From assembly GCA_030151925.1 (NCBI GenBank), contig JASLCY010000290.1, positions 1-5,089 of the forward strand: a DNA stretch of 5,089 bases, in the 5' to 3' direction. Both the position numbers and the translations under genes were made by a program. The stretch is from Oligoflexus sp. Lineage in GTDB: Bacteria; Bdellovibrionota_B; Oligoflexia; Oligoflexales; Oligoflexaceae. Below the pieces are notes generated by a model. That model did no database searches and had not been told where the DNA came from. It saw only the letters and a program-made list of their open reading frames with translations. Positions 1 to 5,089 of this stretch are shown piece by piece. Position 1 is the first letter of the stretch, and each line of letters opens with the position of its first letter.

Positions 1-99
1 TCGGAGTCATAAGGCGATTCAAACGGCCTTGTATCATAACCTTGCCGCCCTATCCTAGCCTCAGAACTCCCATAGGTTTAGCTGACGAGGCGAAAGATC
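1..99. other. 3' flank of the minus-strand gene, no gene recognised
   Basis: This short stretch lies downstream of the minus-strand gene that ends at 100. It contains a weak inverted repeat (AAGGC at 11-15 against GCCTT at 26-30, 10-nt loop) without a following T-run on either strand, so I do not call a terminator. One reading frame on each strand touches the left edge (plus 2-58 closing at a TAG, minus 37-1 opening at an ATG), but both are too short to judge. Confidence 0.4.
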
Positions 100-585
100 T
101 CAGAGACCCTCGATCTTATGTTTCCCGCCATTCTTCAGCGGCTGCTTGAGCTGGCCGACTTCGTAATGGATCACGAACTTCGGATAGAATTCGTCGGCGT
201 GGCCGTCGACCGCCCGAGGTTCGTAGATCTGGAATTCACGCGTATTGTTCATCTTCAATTCCTTGACGGCCGACCAGCCCGCATCGACGTCTTCGAATGA
301 GATGTCGCCGACGTTGCCGACGGACCACACGCTGAACTGGAACACGCTCAGCTTGCGTCCCGTGAGGTTATAGACCTCGTAGAACGTGTGGCCGGAGTCT
401 TTGGGCAGATGCACGACGAGCAGGACCTGCGGCGTCCCGTCGTTTTTATAGAGATCCTTCAGGCGAGTTTTCAGGATGGGTTCGGGCACGGAGATCTTGG
501 GGTCGCCTTCCGCAGCGAGAGCAGCTGCGCTCATGAGGAAGAGACCGAAGAAAAGAGCCAACATTCGGGTGATCAAACTTTGCAT
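100..585 (-). CDS. Small exported protein of unknown function
   Basis: I do not recognise the family. The 161-residue product starts with a typical Sec signal peptide: Arg7, a hydrophobic core at about residues 8-18, then an Ala-rich region with an AxA site that predicts cleavage after Ala24, leaving about 137 residues. There is no cysteine, so it is neither a lipoprotein nor disulfide-bonded, and no further membrane segment is visible. The mature part alternates hydrophobic and polar residues (for example around 52-60, 78-90 and 133-142), suggesting a small beta-rich periplasmic or secreted domain. The ATG at 585 is chosen over one 23 codons upstream (654), because it has AAGGAG at 592-597 with 6-nt spacing and puts the signal peptide at the very N-terminus. 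It is divergent from the mevalonate operon, so the neighbourhood gives no functional clue. The reading frame and export are well supported; the function is unknown. Confidence 0.82.
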   Translation of the reverse strand: MQSLITRMLALFFGLFLMSAAALAAEGDPKISVPEPILKTRLKDLYKNDGTPQVLLVVHLPKDSGHTFYEVYNLTGRKLSVFQFSVWSVGNVGDISFEDVDAGWSAVKELKMNNTREFQIYEPRAVDGHADEFYPKFVIHYEVGQLKQPLKNGGKHKIEGL

Positions 586-591
586 GACGAA

Positions 592-597
592 CTCCTT
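592..597 (-). promoter_or_regulatory. Ribosome binding site deciding the start at 585
   Basis: On the minus strand this reads AAGGAG, six nucleotides before the ATG at 585-583. It is the best Shine-Dalgarno match near either candidate start of the exported protein and rules against the longer form starting at 654. Confidence 0.8.
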
Positions 598-654
598 CGG
601 AAACAAGTCACGCTGAAGTTCCAGCGTTCGGCAGAGTTTAACAAAGTATTCCAA

Positions 655-677
655 GACTTACAGTCGAAATATAAGTC
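655..677. repeat. Inverted repeat GACTTA-N11-TAAGTC
   Basis: The six-base arms at 655-660 and 672-677 are exactly complementary and separated by 11 nucleotides. The element lies over the TTGACT/TATATT sequences of the minus-strand promoter candidate, so it could be an operator for the exported-protein gene. Related words (ACTTAAGT at 870-877, TAAGTG at 873-878 and 886-891) recur at the start of the reductase gene. Six-base arms in AT-rich DNA may arise by chance. Confidence 0.35.
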
Positions 678-811
678 AAAAAGAACACACCCTAAACGAT
701 GATAAATGAGCGTACATTAAGCCTTTTCTGCGTAGTTCAATATTCTTTTATCTCCCCTGATCCTGCGGAAAGGCCTGAGTGAAAGCTCTTTCGGGCTAGT
801 CTGCGAAGAGT

Positions 812-829
812 GTTCAAGAAAGCTTGAAC
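812..829. repeat. Perfect inverted repeat upstream of the mevalonate operon
   Basis: GTTCAAG (812-818) and CTTGAAC (823-829) are perfect 7-base complements around a 4-base centre. The right arm contains TTGAAC, the best -35 candidate for the operon. A regulator bound here would therefore block or steer RNA polymerase. There is no T-run behind it, so it does not look like a terminator. An operator is inferred from position and symmetry only. Confidence 0.45.
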
Positions 830-852
830 TCACCTGCGGATTGAGGCATTGT
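824..852 (+). promoter_or_regulatory. Tentative sigma-70-like promoter of the mevalonate operon
   Basis: TTGAAC at 824-829 resembles a -35 element and is followed after 17 nucleotides by CATTGT at 847-852, which keeps only half of the -10 consensus. Transcription would begin near 859, leaving a very short leader before the reductase start. It is the best match I could find by eye, but the weak -10 makes it uncertain. Confidence 0.22.
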
Positions 853-864
853 GAAGGGGCAGAA

Positions 865-888
865 ATGCGACTTAAGTGCCTAACATAA
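865..888 (+). CDS. Possible seven-codon leader ORF overlapping the reductase start
   Basis: GAAGGGG at 853-859 is the only good Shine-Dalgarno sequence before the reductase gene. It is spaced five nucleotides from an ATG at 865, not from the reductase start. That ATG opens a frame of seven codons (MRLKCLT) closing with TAA at 886-888, in a different frame from the reductase. It could be a leader whose translation allows re-initiation at the reductase ATG at 900, eleven bases after the stop. It could also be chance, or the trace of a single-base error at the gene's N-terminus. I list it because it bears on where the reductase begins. Confidence 0.25.
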   Translation: MRLKCLT

Positions 889-2135
889 GTGATAAAGATA
901 TGACAGGCGATATCAGTACTCACTTTCCGCAAAAAAGTGACCATCTCCCTTCTCAATACAGCTCGCGTCTTCCGGGATTCTACGAACTCGGGATTACCCA
1001 AAGACGAGAGATCATCCAGGGCATGGCGCAGCTTTCCGACAAACATAAGGAGAGCTTCGGCGATTTCTACACCTTGAACGCCGAGCTGGTGAACGTCTTT
1101 ATCGAGAACGGCGTCGGCACGATGGCTTTGCCGCTCGGCGTCGCCACCAACTTCCATATCAACGGCCGCGATATCCTCGTCCCCATGGCCGTCGAAGAAA
1201 CCAGCGTGGTCGCGGCCGCGAGCCACGGCGCGAAACTCGCCCGTCTCGGCGGCGGTTTCATCACGTCCAGCACGGCTCCCATAGGCACCGGCCAGATCCA
1301 GCTCTATCCGCACGAGCGCCTCGACTTCGATCGCATCCTCACCGACTGCTCGGACGAACTCATCGCCCTCGCCCACGACGGCCAGCATCGTCTGATCGCC
1401 CGCGGCGGCGGCGTCCGCGGGCTGCGCTGGCGTTATATCGAGGCGATCGGCTCGCTCGTCATCTACATCGATATCGATACGCGCGACGCGATGGGCGCGA
1501 ACCTCATCAATACGATCTGCGAGAAGCTCAGCAAACGCGTCGGCGAGATCATCCCCTGCGAGATGGGCCTACGCATCCTCACGAACCTCTGCGACAAACG
1601 CATGGCGCGCGCGCGTTGCCGCGTTCCCGCAGCGGCGCTCGCGAACCAGGAGTTCTCGGGTCCCGAGGTGGTCGATCGCATCGTCGCGGCCTATCAGTTC
1701 GCGGCGCATGACGTCTATCGCGCGACCACGCATAACAAAGGCGTGATGAACGGCATCGATCCCGTCGTGATCGTGACCGGCAACGACTGGCGCGCGGTGG
1801 AAGCCGGAGCGCATGCTTACTGCTGCCGCAACGGCGTTTACGAGCCCATGACGCGTTGGTGGAAAAACGCTGAGGGCGACCTCGAAGGCGAGATCGAATT
1901 GCCCATGGCTCTCGGCACCGTCGGCGGCGTGACCACGCTGCATCCGACAGCGCAGGCCGCGATCAAACTCATGGGCGAGCCGAACGCTCAGGAGCTTGGT
2001 GAGATCACGGTGGCCGTCGGGCTCGCGCAAAACCTCTCGGCTTTGCGAGCGCTCGCTTCGGAAGGCATACAGCGCGGGCACATGAGCCTGCACCAAGGCA
2101 ATATTCGCCTCGCGACCACACGAGAACAGCATTGA
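876..2135 (+). CDS. mvaA: Class II 3-hydroxy-3-methylglutaryl-CoA reductase, short C-terminus
   Basis: This is HMG-CoA reductase, which reduces HMG-CoA to mevalonate in the cytoplasm with two NAD(P)H, the committed step of the mevalonate pathway. Compared with the Pseudomonas mevalonii enzyme as I recall it, all four catalytic residues are present: Glu108 (in VEETSVVAAAS), Lys288 (THNKGVMNGID), Asp304 (TGNDWRAVEA) and His402 (EGIQRGHMSLH). The DAMGAN nucleotide-binding motif is at 204-209, and ENGVGTMALP at 77-86 marks the substrate region. It has no membrane segments, as expected for class II. The chain stops 17 residues after His402, where P. mevalonii continues for about 47, so most of the mobile flap is missing. 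Gln170 and Arg172 replace the NADH-associated Asp146 and Leu148, hinting at NADPH use. The start is uncertain: the GTG at 876 directly follows an in-frame TAA and is 16 nt from the nearest SD, and the ATG at 900 would give 411 residues. The following kinase gene begins one base after the stop. Confidence 0.97.
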   Translation: MPNISDKDMTGDISTHFPQKSDHLPSQYSSRLPGFYELGITQRREIIQGMAQLSDKHKESFGDFYTLNAELVNVFIENGVGTMALPLGVATNFHINGRDILVPMAVEETSVVAAASHGAKLARLGGGFITSSTAPIGTGQIQLYPHERLDFDRILTDCSDELIALAHDGQHRLIARGGGVRGLRWRYIEAIGSLVIYIDIDTRDAMGANLINTICEKLSKRVGEIIPCEMGLRILTNLCDKRMARARCRVPAAALANQEFSGPEVVDRIVAAYQFAAHDVYRATTHNKGVMNGIDPVVIVTGNDWRAVEAGAHAYCCRNGVYEPMTRWWKNAEGDLEGEIELPMALGTVGGVTTLHPTAQAAIKLMGEPNAQELGEITVAVGLAQNLSALRALASEGIQRGHMSLHQGNIRLATTREQH

Positions 2136-2136
2136 T

Positions 2137-3141
2137 ATGGAGAATTCCACCCGCCTCGATGCAGTGCGAGTCACGATTCCCGGCAAGATCTTCGTCGCCG
2201 GCGAATACGCGGTCCTGCGCGGAGAAACCAGCCTCTCCGCCAGCATCGGCGCGCGCCTGGCCGTGACCGTCGAGCGGCAGGACACCGATCGTCTTATCGT
2301 GCATTCCAGCCTTTGGCCCGAACCGCGTAACGTCGATACCGCAGCGGCGGATGAGCCTTTGATCCAAAGCCTCAAATTCCTGCGTGAGCGCCACGGCATC
2401 CGCGGCGCCACCATCACCGTCGAATCGGAGCTCTCGGTTGCGTATGGGCTCGGCAGCTCTTCGGCGGTCCGGCTCGGGGTTCACCTCGGTTTTGCGGCGC
2501 TTTATCATCAAACCCTGGCGCTCGACGATTCCCAGCGCTGGCTCGCCGCGCGTGAGGCCTGGCGGCTCCAAGCCGAACTCCAGGGCTTCGCCTCGGGCTA
2601 TGATTTCGTCACGCAACTCGAGGGCGGCTATCTCGAATGGCAACCCGATTTTGAGAATTGGCCGGGACCCGTGAAGCAGCTCGATATCAATTGGCTGAAA
2701 AACTTCGTCCATCCCTATGCGGGCGGGCAAGGCGCACCGACTGCCACGGTCGGCGGCGGCGTGCGGCGGTGGCTGGACGAAAATCCGGCGCGCTGGACGG
2801 AGCTCGAGACCAAAACCCGAGACCTCGTTGCGGCCTTCCTATCCCAGAATATCGAGCAGACCGTTCAGGCGAACGAAAAGCACGCGACGTTCTTCCGCCA
2901 GGCCCCGTTCTACCCGACCGGCCTCTACAATCTTCTTGCGCGGCTTCCGGAGTTCGGTCGATCTTGGACCTTTAAGACCACCGGCGCGGGGGGTGAAGAC
3001 GCTATTTTGTTGATAGGACCTCGATCCGAACTTACTCTGGCTGATTCAGCTCTCAGACGTCAGGGTTGGCGACCGCTCCCTTGGAGCTGGACGAACGAAG
3101 GGAGCACCTTGAGCCTCCCTCTAGTGGAAAGGCTGTCATGA
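2137..3141 (+). CDS. mvaK2: Phosphomevalonate kinase-like GHMP kinase
   Basis: This 334-residue GHMP-superfamily kinase is assigned as phosphomevalonate kinase, converting 5-phosphomevalonate plus ATP to 5-diphosphomevalonate in the cytoplasm. Visible motifs are the N-terminal PGKIFVAGEYAVL (15-27), typical of this kinase branch, the ATP-binding GLGSSSA (104-110), the probable catalytic Asp156 within SGYDFVTQLEGG, and the C-terminal glycine motif TTGAGGED (281-288). In the last motif Glu287 stands where phosphomevalonate kinases I know usually have Gly. The assignment is strengthened by elimination, because the operon already has an unmistakable mevalonate kinase and decarboxylase and lacks only this step. 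The ATG at 2137 lies one base after the reductase stop with only a weak purine stretch before it (GAGAA, 2122-2126), so translation probably depends on ribosomes finishing the reductase. The stop overlaps the next start as ATGA. The family is certain; the exact substrate is strongly inferred. Confidence 0.9.
   Translation: MENSTRLDAVRVTIPGKIFVAGEYAVLRGETSLSASIGARLAVTVERQDTDRLIVHSSLWPEPRNVDTAAADEPLIQSLKFLRERHGIRGATITVESELSVAYGLGSSSAVRLGVHLGFAALYHQTLALDDSQRWLAAREAWRLQAELQGFASGYDFVTQLEGGYLEWQPDFENWPGPVKQLDINWLKNFVHPYAGGQGAPTATVGGGVRRWLDENPARWTELETKTRDLVAAFLSQNIEQTVQANEKHATFFRQAPFYPTGLYNLLARLPEFGRSWTFKTTGAGGEDAILLIGPRSELTLADSALRRQGWRPLPWSWTNEGSTLSLPLVERLS
3126..3132 (+). promoter_or_regulatory. 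Ribosome binding site deciding the decarboxylase start
   Basis: GGAAAGG lies five nucleotides before the ATG at 3138, inside the last codons of the kinase gene. This site and the ATGA stop-start overlap favour 3138 over the longer in-frame TTG at 3066. Confidence 0.7.
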
Positions 3142-4151
3142 CTGCCGTATATCGCGCCATCGCACCCAGCAATATCGCCTTCCTCAAATACTGGGGAAAA
3201 AGGGATGCGGCCGCGCAATGGCCCGCGAACGATTCCCTGTCGATGACGCTCAACAAGCTCGCGACGGTGACGGAGGCGCGTGTTATCGAGGCCGCGGATC
3301 ATACGATCACCTATGCCGGCACGCCTCTGCCGCGCGAGCACACAGGCTTCAACAAGGCCTATAAACATCTCGATCGCCTCGCGAGGCTCTATTCGTTCCA
3401 GGATAAACTCGCTATCAGCACCACCAACGCTTTCCCGACCGGAGCCGGCATCGCCAGCAGCGCCAGCGGACTCGCGGCGCTCACCGTCGCGGCGATGGCG
3501 GCCTGGACGAAGAGCGCGAGTCTCGCCGAACTCGCAGGCCATGATCTGGCTCTCGGGCAACTCGCGCATCTCGCCCGCCTGGGTTCGGGCAGCGCCGGGC
3601 GTTCGCTCTTCGGCGGTTATGTGCAATGGCAGGCCGGAGCTTCGCCCGAAGCGCAGGTCATCACGCCTTTGTTCGCGGCCGATCACTGGGCTCTGGCCGA
3701 TACGATCTGCCTCTTCTCCGAGGAGGAGAAGTCGAAGAGTTCGACCGAGGCTCACGGCGACGCTTGGTCGAGCCCGCTGTTTAGAGTGCGCGTGGCCGGC
3801 AGTCCGGAGCGCATGCAGGGCATGGTGAGGGCGCTCGAGCGCCGTTCGCTGGCGGAGCTCGGTCCCCTGCTCGAGACGGAAGCCCTGGACATGCATGCGG
3901 TGATGATGACCGCGGTTCCCGCGCAGCATTATTTGAACGAGAAGGCCCTCGCCTTCCTCGCCGACTTCCGCGAGGCGAGGCGCCGGGGGCTGTTCGAAGC
4001 TTATTTTACGATCGATGCCGGCCCGAACATCCATATCATCCACGAGCACTCGTCCGCCTTGCGGCGTTGGCTCGACGAACGCTTCGCCCCGAAGCAGTTG
4101 CTTCATGATTCGGTAGGCGAAGGACCGACGCTAATTCGAGGTGAACTTTGA
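3138..4151 (+). CDS. mvaD: Diphosphomevalonate decarboxylase
   Basis: This enzyme catalyses the ATP-dependent decarboxylation of 5-diphosphomevalonate to isopentenyl diphosphate, the last step of the pathway. The 337-residue chain has the family hallmarks: APSNIAFLKYWGKRD at 9-23 with Lys17, the phosphate-binding PTGAGIASSASG at 100-111, GSGSAGRSLFGG at 149-160 with the conserved Arg155, and TIDAGPN at 291-297 with the catalytic Asp293. The Lys, Arg and Asp needed for decarboxylation are all kept. That argues against the related mevalonate 3-kinases, which have lost part of this set. The chosen ATG overlaps the upstream stop by four bases (ATGA) and has a ribosome binding site at 3126-3132. 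A longer in-frame version from a TTG at 3066 would add 24 residues that do not resemble the family. Its stop overlaps the TTG start of mevalonate kinase. Length is normal for bacterial members. Confidence 0.97.
   Translation: MTAVYRAIAPSNIAFLKYWGKRDAAAQWPANDSLSMTLNKLATVTEARVIEAADHTITYAGTPLPREHTGFNKAYKHLDRLARLYSFQDKLAISTTNAFPTGAGIASSASGLAALTVAAMAAWTKSASLAELAGHDLALGQLAHLARLGSGSAGRSLFGGYVQWQAGASPEAQVITPLFAADHWALADTICLFSEEEKSKSSTEAHGDAWSSPLFRVRVAGSPERMQGMVRALERRSLAELGPLLETEALDMHAVMMTAVPAQHYLNEKALAFLADFREARRRGLFEAYFTIDAGPNIHIIHEHSSALRRWLDERFAPKQLLHDSVGEGPTLIRGEL
4139..4144 (+). promoter_or_regulatory. Ribosome binding site supporting the TTG start of mevalonate kinase
   Basis: GAGGTGA, at 4138-4144, is a strong match to the complement of the 16S rRNA 3' end (GGAGGTGA core). 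The GAGG part ends six nucleotides before TTG at 4148. It lies inside the final codons of the decarboxylase gene and justifies a rare TTG initiator. Confidence 0.72.
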
Positions 4152-5089
4152 GCGACTCACTCTTCCCTAATTTGCGATCGACCACCATCAACGTTCCCTC
4201 GGTGGAGACGACGGCTTGCGGCAAGGCTATCATCGTCGGCGAGCACGCGGCGGTGTACGGGGCGCACGCGGTCGCGATCCCTCTGCATCAAATGCGGTTC
4301 CGTTTTCACCTGACGCAGAAAAAACAAAGGCCGGGGCAGGCGCCGGAAGTTCATCTGAAGCTCGCGGGGCACGAAGGCTCGCCGCGATTGCAGGCCGTGG
4401 TCCTGAAGGCGATGAAACTGCTCGAGATCGAGCCTTTTTCCCTCGACGCCGAGACTCATTCGACTCTCCCGATCGGGGCGGGCCTGGGCTCGTCGGCCAC
4501 GCTCTGCGTCGCCGTGCTCAGGGCGCTGTCGCAGGCCCTGCAGATTCCCCTGAGCCCCTACCGGCTCGCGCTCCTGGCGAACGAGCTGGAAAAGAGCTTC
4601 CACGGCAACCCATCAGGCCTCGATACCGCGGTGGTCGCCTTCGAAGAGCCGGTGCTGTTCGTCCGCGGCCTCAAGATCGACCGCATTCCGCTCGGTGAGG
4701 AGTCGAACTTCGACTTCGTGCTCATCGACAGCAATATCCGCGCCTCGACCCTTTCGATGATCCGCATCGCCGAGCCTTATTTCACGGCCCGGGAGGGCGA
4801 GCAGCGTATCGCCCGTTTCGATGCCCTGTCGCTGACCGCTTTTGAATGCCTGAAAAGCGGCGACCATCGCACCCTTGCCGATACGATGAATGAGTGCTGC
4901 GGCCTCCTCGCGGAAGCCGGCGTCGTTCCGGGGAATCTTCAGGATATGATCGTAAGGGCTCGGGAGAAGGGCGCGATCGCCGCGAAATCCACGGGCGCGG
5001 GCGGCGGCGGCATGCTGATCGGCCTCTTGCCGAGAGAGCATACGGAGCTGCGTTACCAGCAGCTCAAGGAAGAGTTTCACGGCCACCCG
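4148..5089 (+). CDS. mvaK1: Mevalonate kinase, 3' end beyond the window
   Basis: Mevalonate kinase phosphorylates mevalonate to 5-phosphomevalonate with ATP in the cytoplasm. The frame is open for 314 codons to the right edge without a stop. Hallmarks are CGKAIIVGEHAAVYG at 24-38 with Lys26, the ATP loop IGAGLGSSAT at 109-118, the family-diagnostic HGNPSGLD at 152-159 with Asp159 as the catalytic base and Glu148 four residues before His152 as the expected magnesium ligand, and KSTGAGGGGM at 280-289. Mevalonate kinases of this type usually run slightly over 300 residues, and the last motif is already present, so only a few residues should be missing. The start is TTG at 4148, overlapping the decarboxylase stop as TTGA, supported by GAGGTGA at 4138-4144. 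No ATG or GTG upstream in this frame fits better. An in-frame GTG at 4202 would leave only seven residues before Lys26. Confidence 0.96.
   Translation, partial: MSDSLFPNLRSTTINVPSVETTACGKAIIVGEHAAVYGAHAVAIPLHQMRFRFHLTQKKQRPGQAPEVHLKLAGHEGSPRLQAVVLKAMKLLEIEPFSLDAETHSTLPIGAGLGSSATLCVAVLRALSQALQIPLSPYRLALLANELEKSFHGNPSGLDTAVVAFEEPVLFVRGLKIDRIPLGEESNFDFVLIDSNIRASTLSMIRIAEPYFTAREGEQRIARFDALSLTAFECLKSGDHRTLADTMNECCGLLAEAGVVPGNLQDMIVRAREKGAIAAKSTGAGGGGMLIGLLPREHTELRYQQLKEEFHGHP

Larger units (their letters stand above)
586..875. promoter_or_regulatory. Divergent intergenic region with promoters for both directions
   Basis: About 290 bases separate the divergently read exported-protein gene and the reductase gene, so both promoters should lie here. 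The part from about 635 to 760 is clearly AT-richer than the genes. For the minus-strand gene, TTGACT (679-674) and TATATT (673-668) are adjacent and cannot serve as one -35/-10 pair. TATATT is a plausible -10, but its -35 would be poor. For the plus strand the best pair I find is TTGAAC (824-829) with CATTGT (847-852) at 17-nt spacing, and the second element matches weakly. GTTCAA also occurs at 735-740, 77 bases before the same word at 812, so it may be a repeated half-site. No tRNA, riboswitch-like fold or further gene is evident. Confidence 0.5.

Noticed and set aside
11..30. Possible terminator hairpin for the minus-strand gene
   Set aside because: It has only five-base arms, a ten-base loop and no T-run on the relevant strand.
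1..37. Possible start of another minus-strand gene (ATG at 37)
   Set aside because: Only twelve codons are visible before the edge and the ribosome site is poorly spaced, so it cannot be judged.
2..58. Possible C-terminal tail of a plus-strand gene entering from the left
   Set aside because: Eighteen open codons before a TAG are expected by chance, and nothing recognisable is encoded.
388..702. 104-codon plus-strand frame opposite the exported-protein gene
   Set aside because: The minus strand has a clear signal peptide and ribosome binding site, whereas this frame has neither and runs through the promoter region.
717..1388. 223-codon minus-strand frame covering the reductase N-terminus and intergenic DNA
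   Set aside because: Most of it is antisense to the conserved reductase, and the rest runs through AT-rich intergenic sequence without motifs.
1569..2417. 282-codon minus-strand frame across the reductase/kinase junction
   Set aside because: It is a shadow of two well-supported genes, with composition typical of an antisense frame.
3066..3137. 24-residue N-terminal extension of the decarboxylase from a TTG
   Set aside because: The extension lies within the upstream kinase gene and does not resemble the family, and the ATG at 3138 has a ribosome site and the ATGA overlap.
3470..3600. Frequent CTCGCG/CTCGCC words that look repeat-like
   Set aside because: They fall on Leu-Ala codon pairs in frame and reflect GC-rich codon choice, not a DNA repeat.
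3060..4106. 348-codon open frame on the minus strand opposite the decarboxylase
   Set aside because: It is antisense to a gene with unmistakable catalytic motifs, is rich in Arg, Gly and Glu as expected from a GC-rich shadow frame, and shows no recognisable domain or ribosome site.
1..5089. tRNA or rRNA genes, CRISPR arrays, insertion sequences or attachment sites
   Set aside because: I saw no cloverleaf, spaced repeats, transposase frames or long terminal inverted repeats anywhere in the window.

Overview
The window is the front part of a chromosomal mevalonate-pathway operon from a Gram-negative-type bacterium. The genes are GC-rich, and the intergenic region upstream is AT-rich. On the plus strand it carries, in order, a class II HMG-CoA reductase (876-2135), a phosphomevalonate kinase-like GHMP kinase (2137-3141), diphosphomevalonate decarboxylase (3138-4151) and mevalonate kinase (4148 to the right edge, no stop reached). 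The genes are 1 nt apart or overlap by 4 nt, so they are almost certainly one translationally coupled transcript. Most proteobacteria use the MEP route to isoprenoids. A complete biosynthetic mevalonate set in a single operon is known from Gram-positive cocci, spirochaetes and some predatory or deltaproteobacteria-like lineages (Bdellovibrionota, Myxococcota). The high-GC genes and the Sec-exported protein next door would fit the latter, but this placement is inference and no taxonomic marker is present.

Layout: 1-99 is the short 3' flank of a minus-strand gene, with no convincing terminator. The minus-strand gene at 100-585 encodes a small exported protein of unknown function with a clear signal peptide. 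Positions 586-875 form an AT-rich divergent intergenic region with two inverted repeats (655-677 and 812-829) that could be operators or promoter elements. A seven-codon reading frame with a good ribosome binding site (865-888) overlaps the proposed GTG start of the reductase. From 876 to 5089 the window is continuous coding sequence.

How the genes work together: the reductase makes mevalonate from HMG-CoA, mevalonate kinase makes 5-phosphomevalonate, phosphomevalonate kinase makes 5-diphosphomevalonate, and the decarboxylase yields isopentenyl diphosphate. The upstream enzymes (thiolase, HMG-CoA synthase) and an isopentenyl diphosphate isomerase are not in the window.

I see no undescribed multi-gene system here. 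The points most worth a second look are in the reductase. It ends about 30 residues earlier than the Pseudomonas mevalonii class II enzyme, which removes most of the C-terminal flap. It also carries Gln/Arg at the positions where that enzyme has the Asp/Leu linked to NADH preference, which suggests NADPH use. The start region, with its overlapping mini-ORF and palindromes, is a candidate control site.
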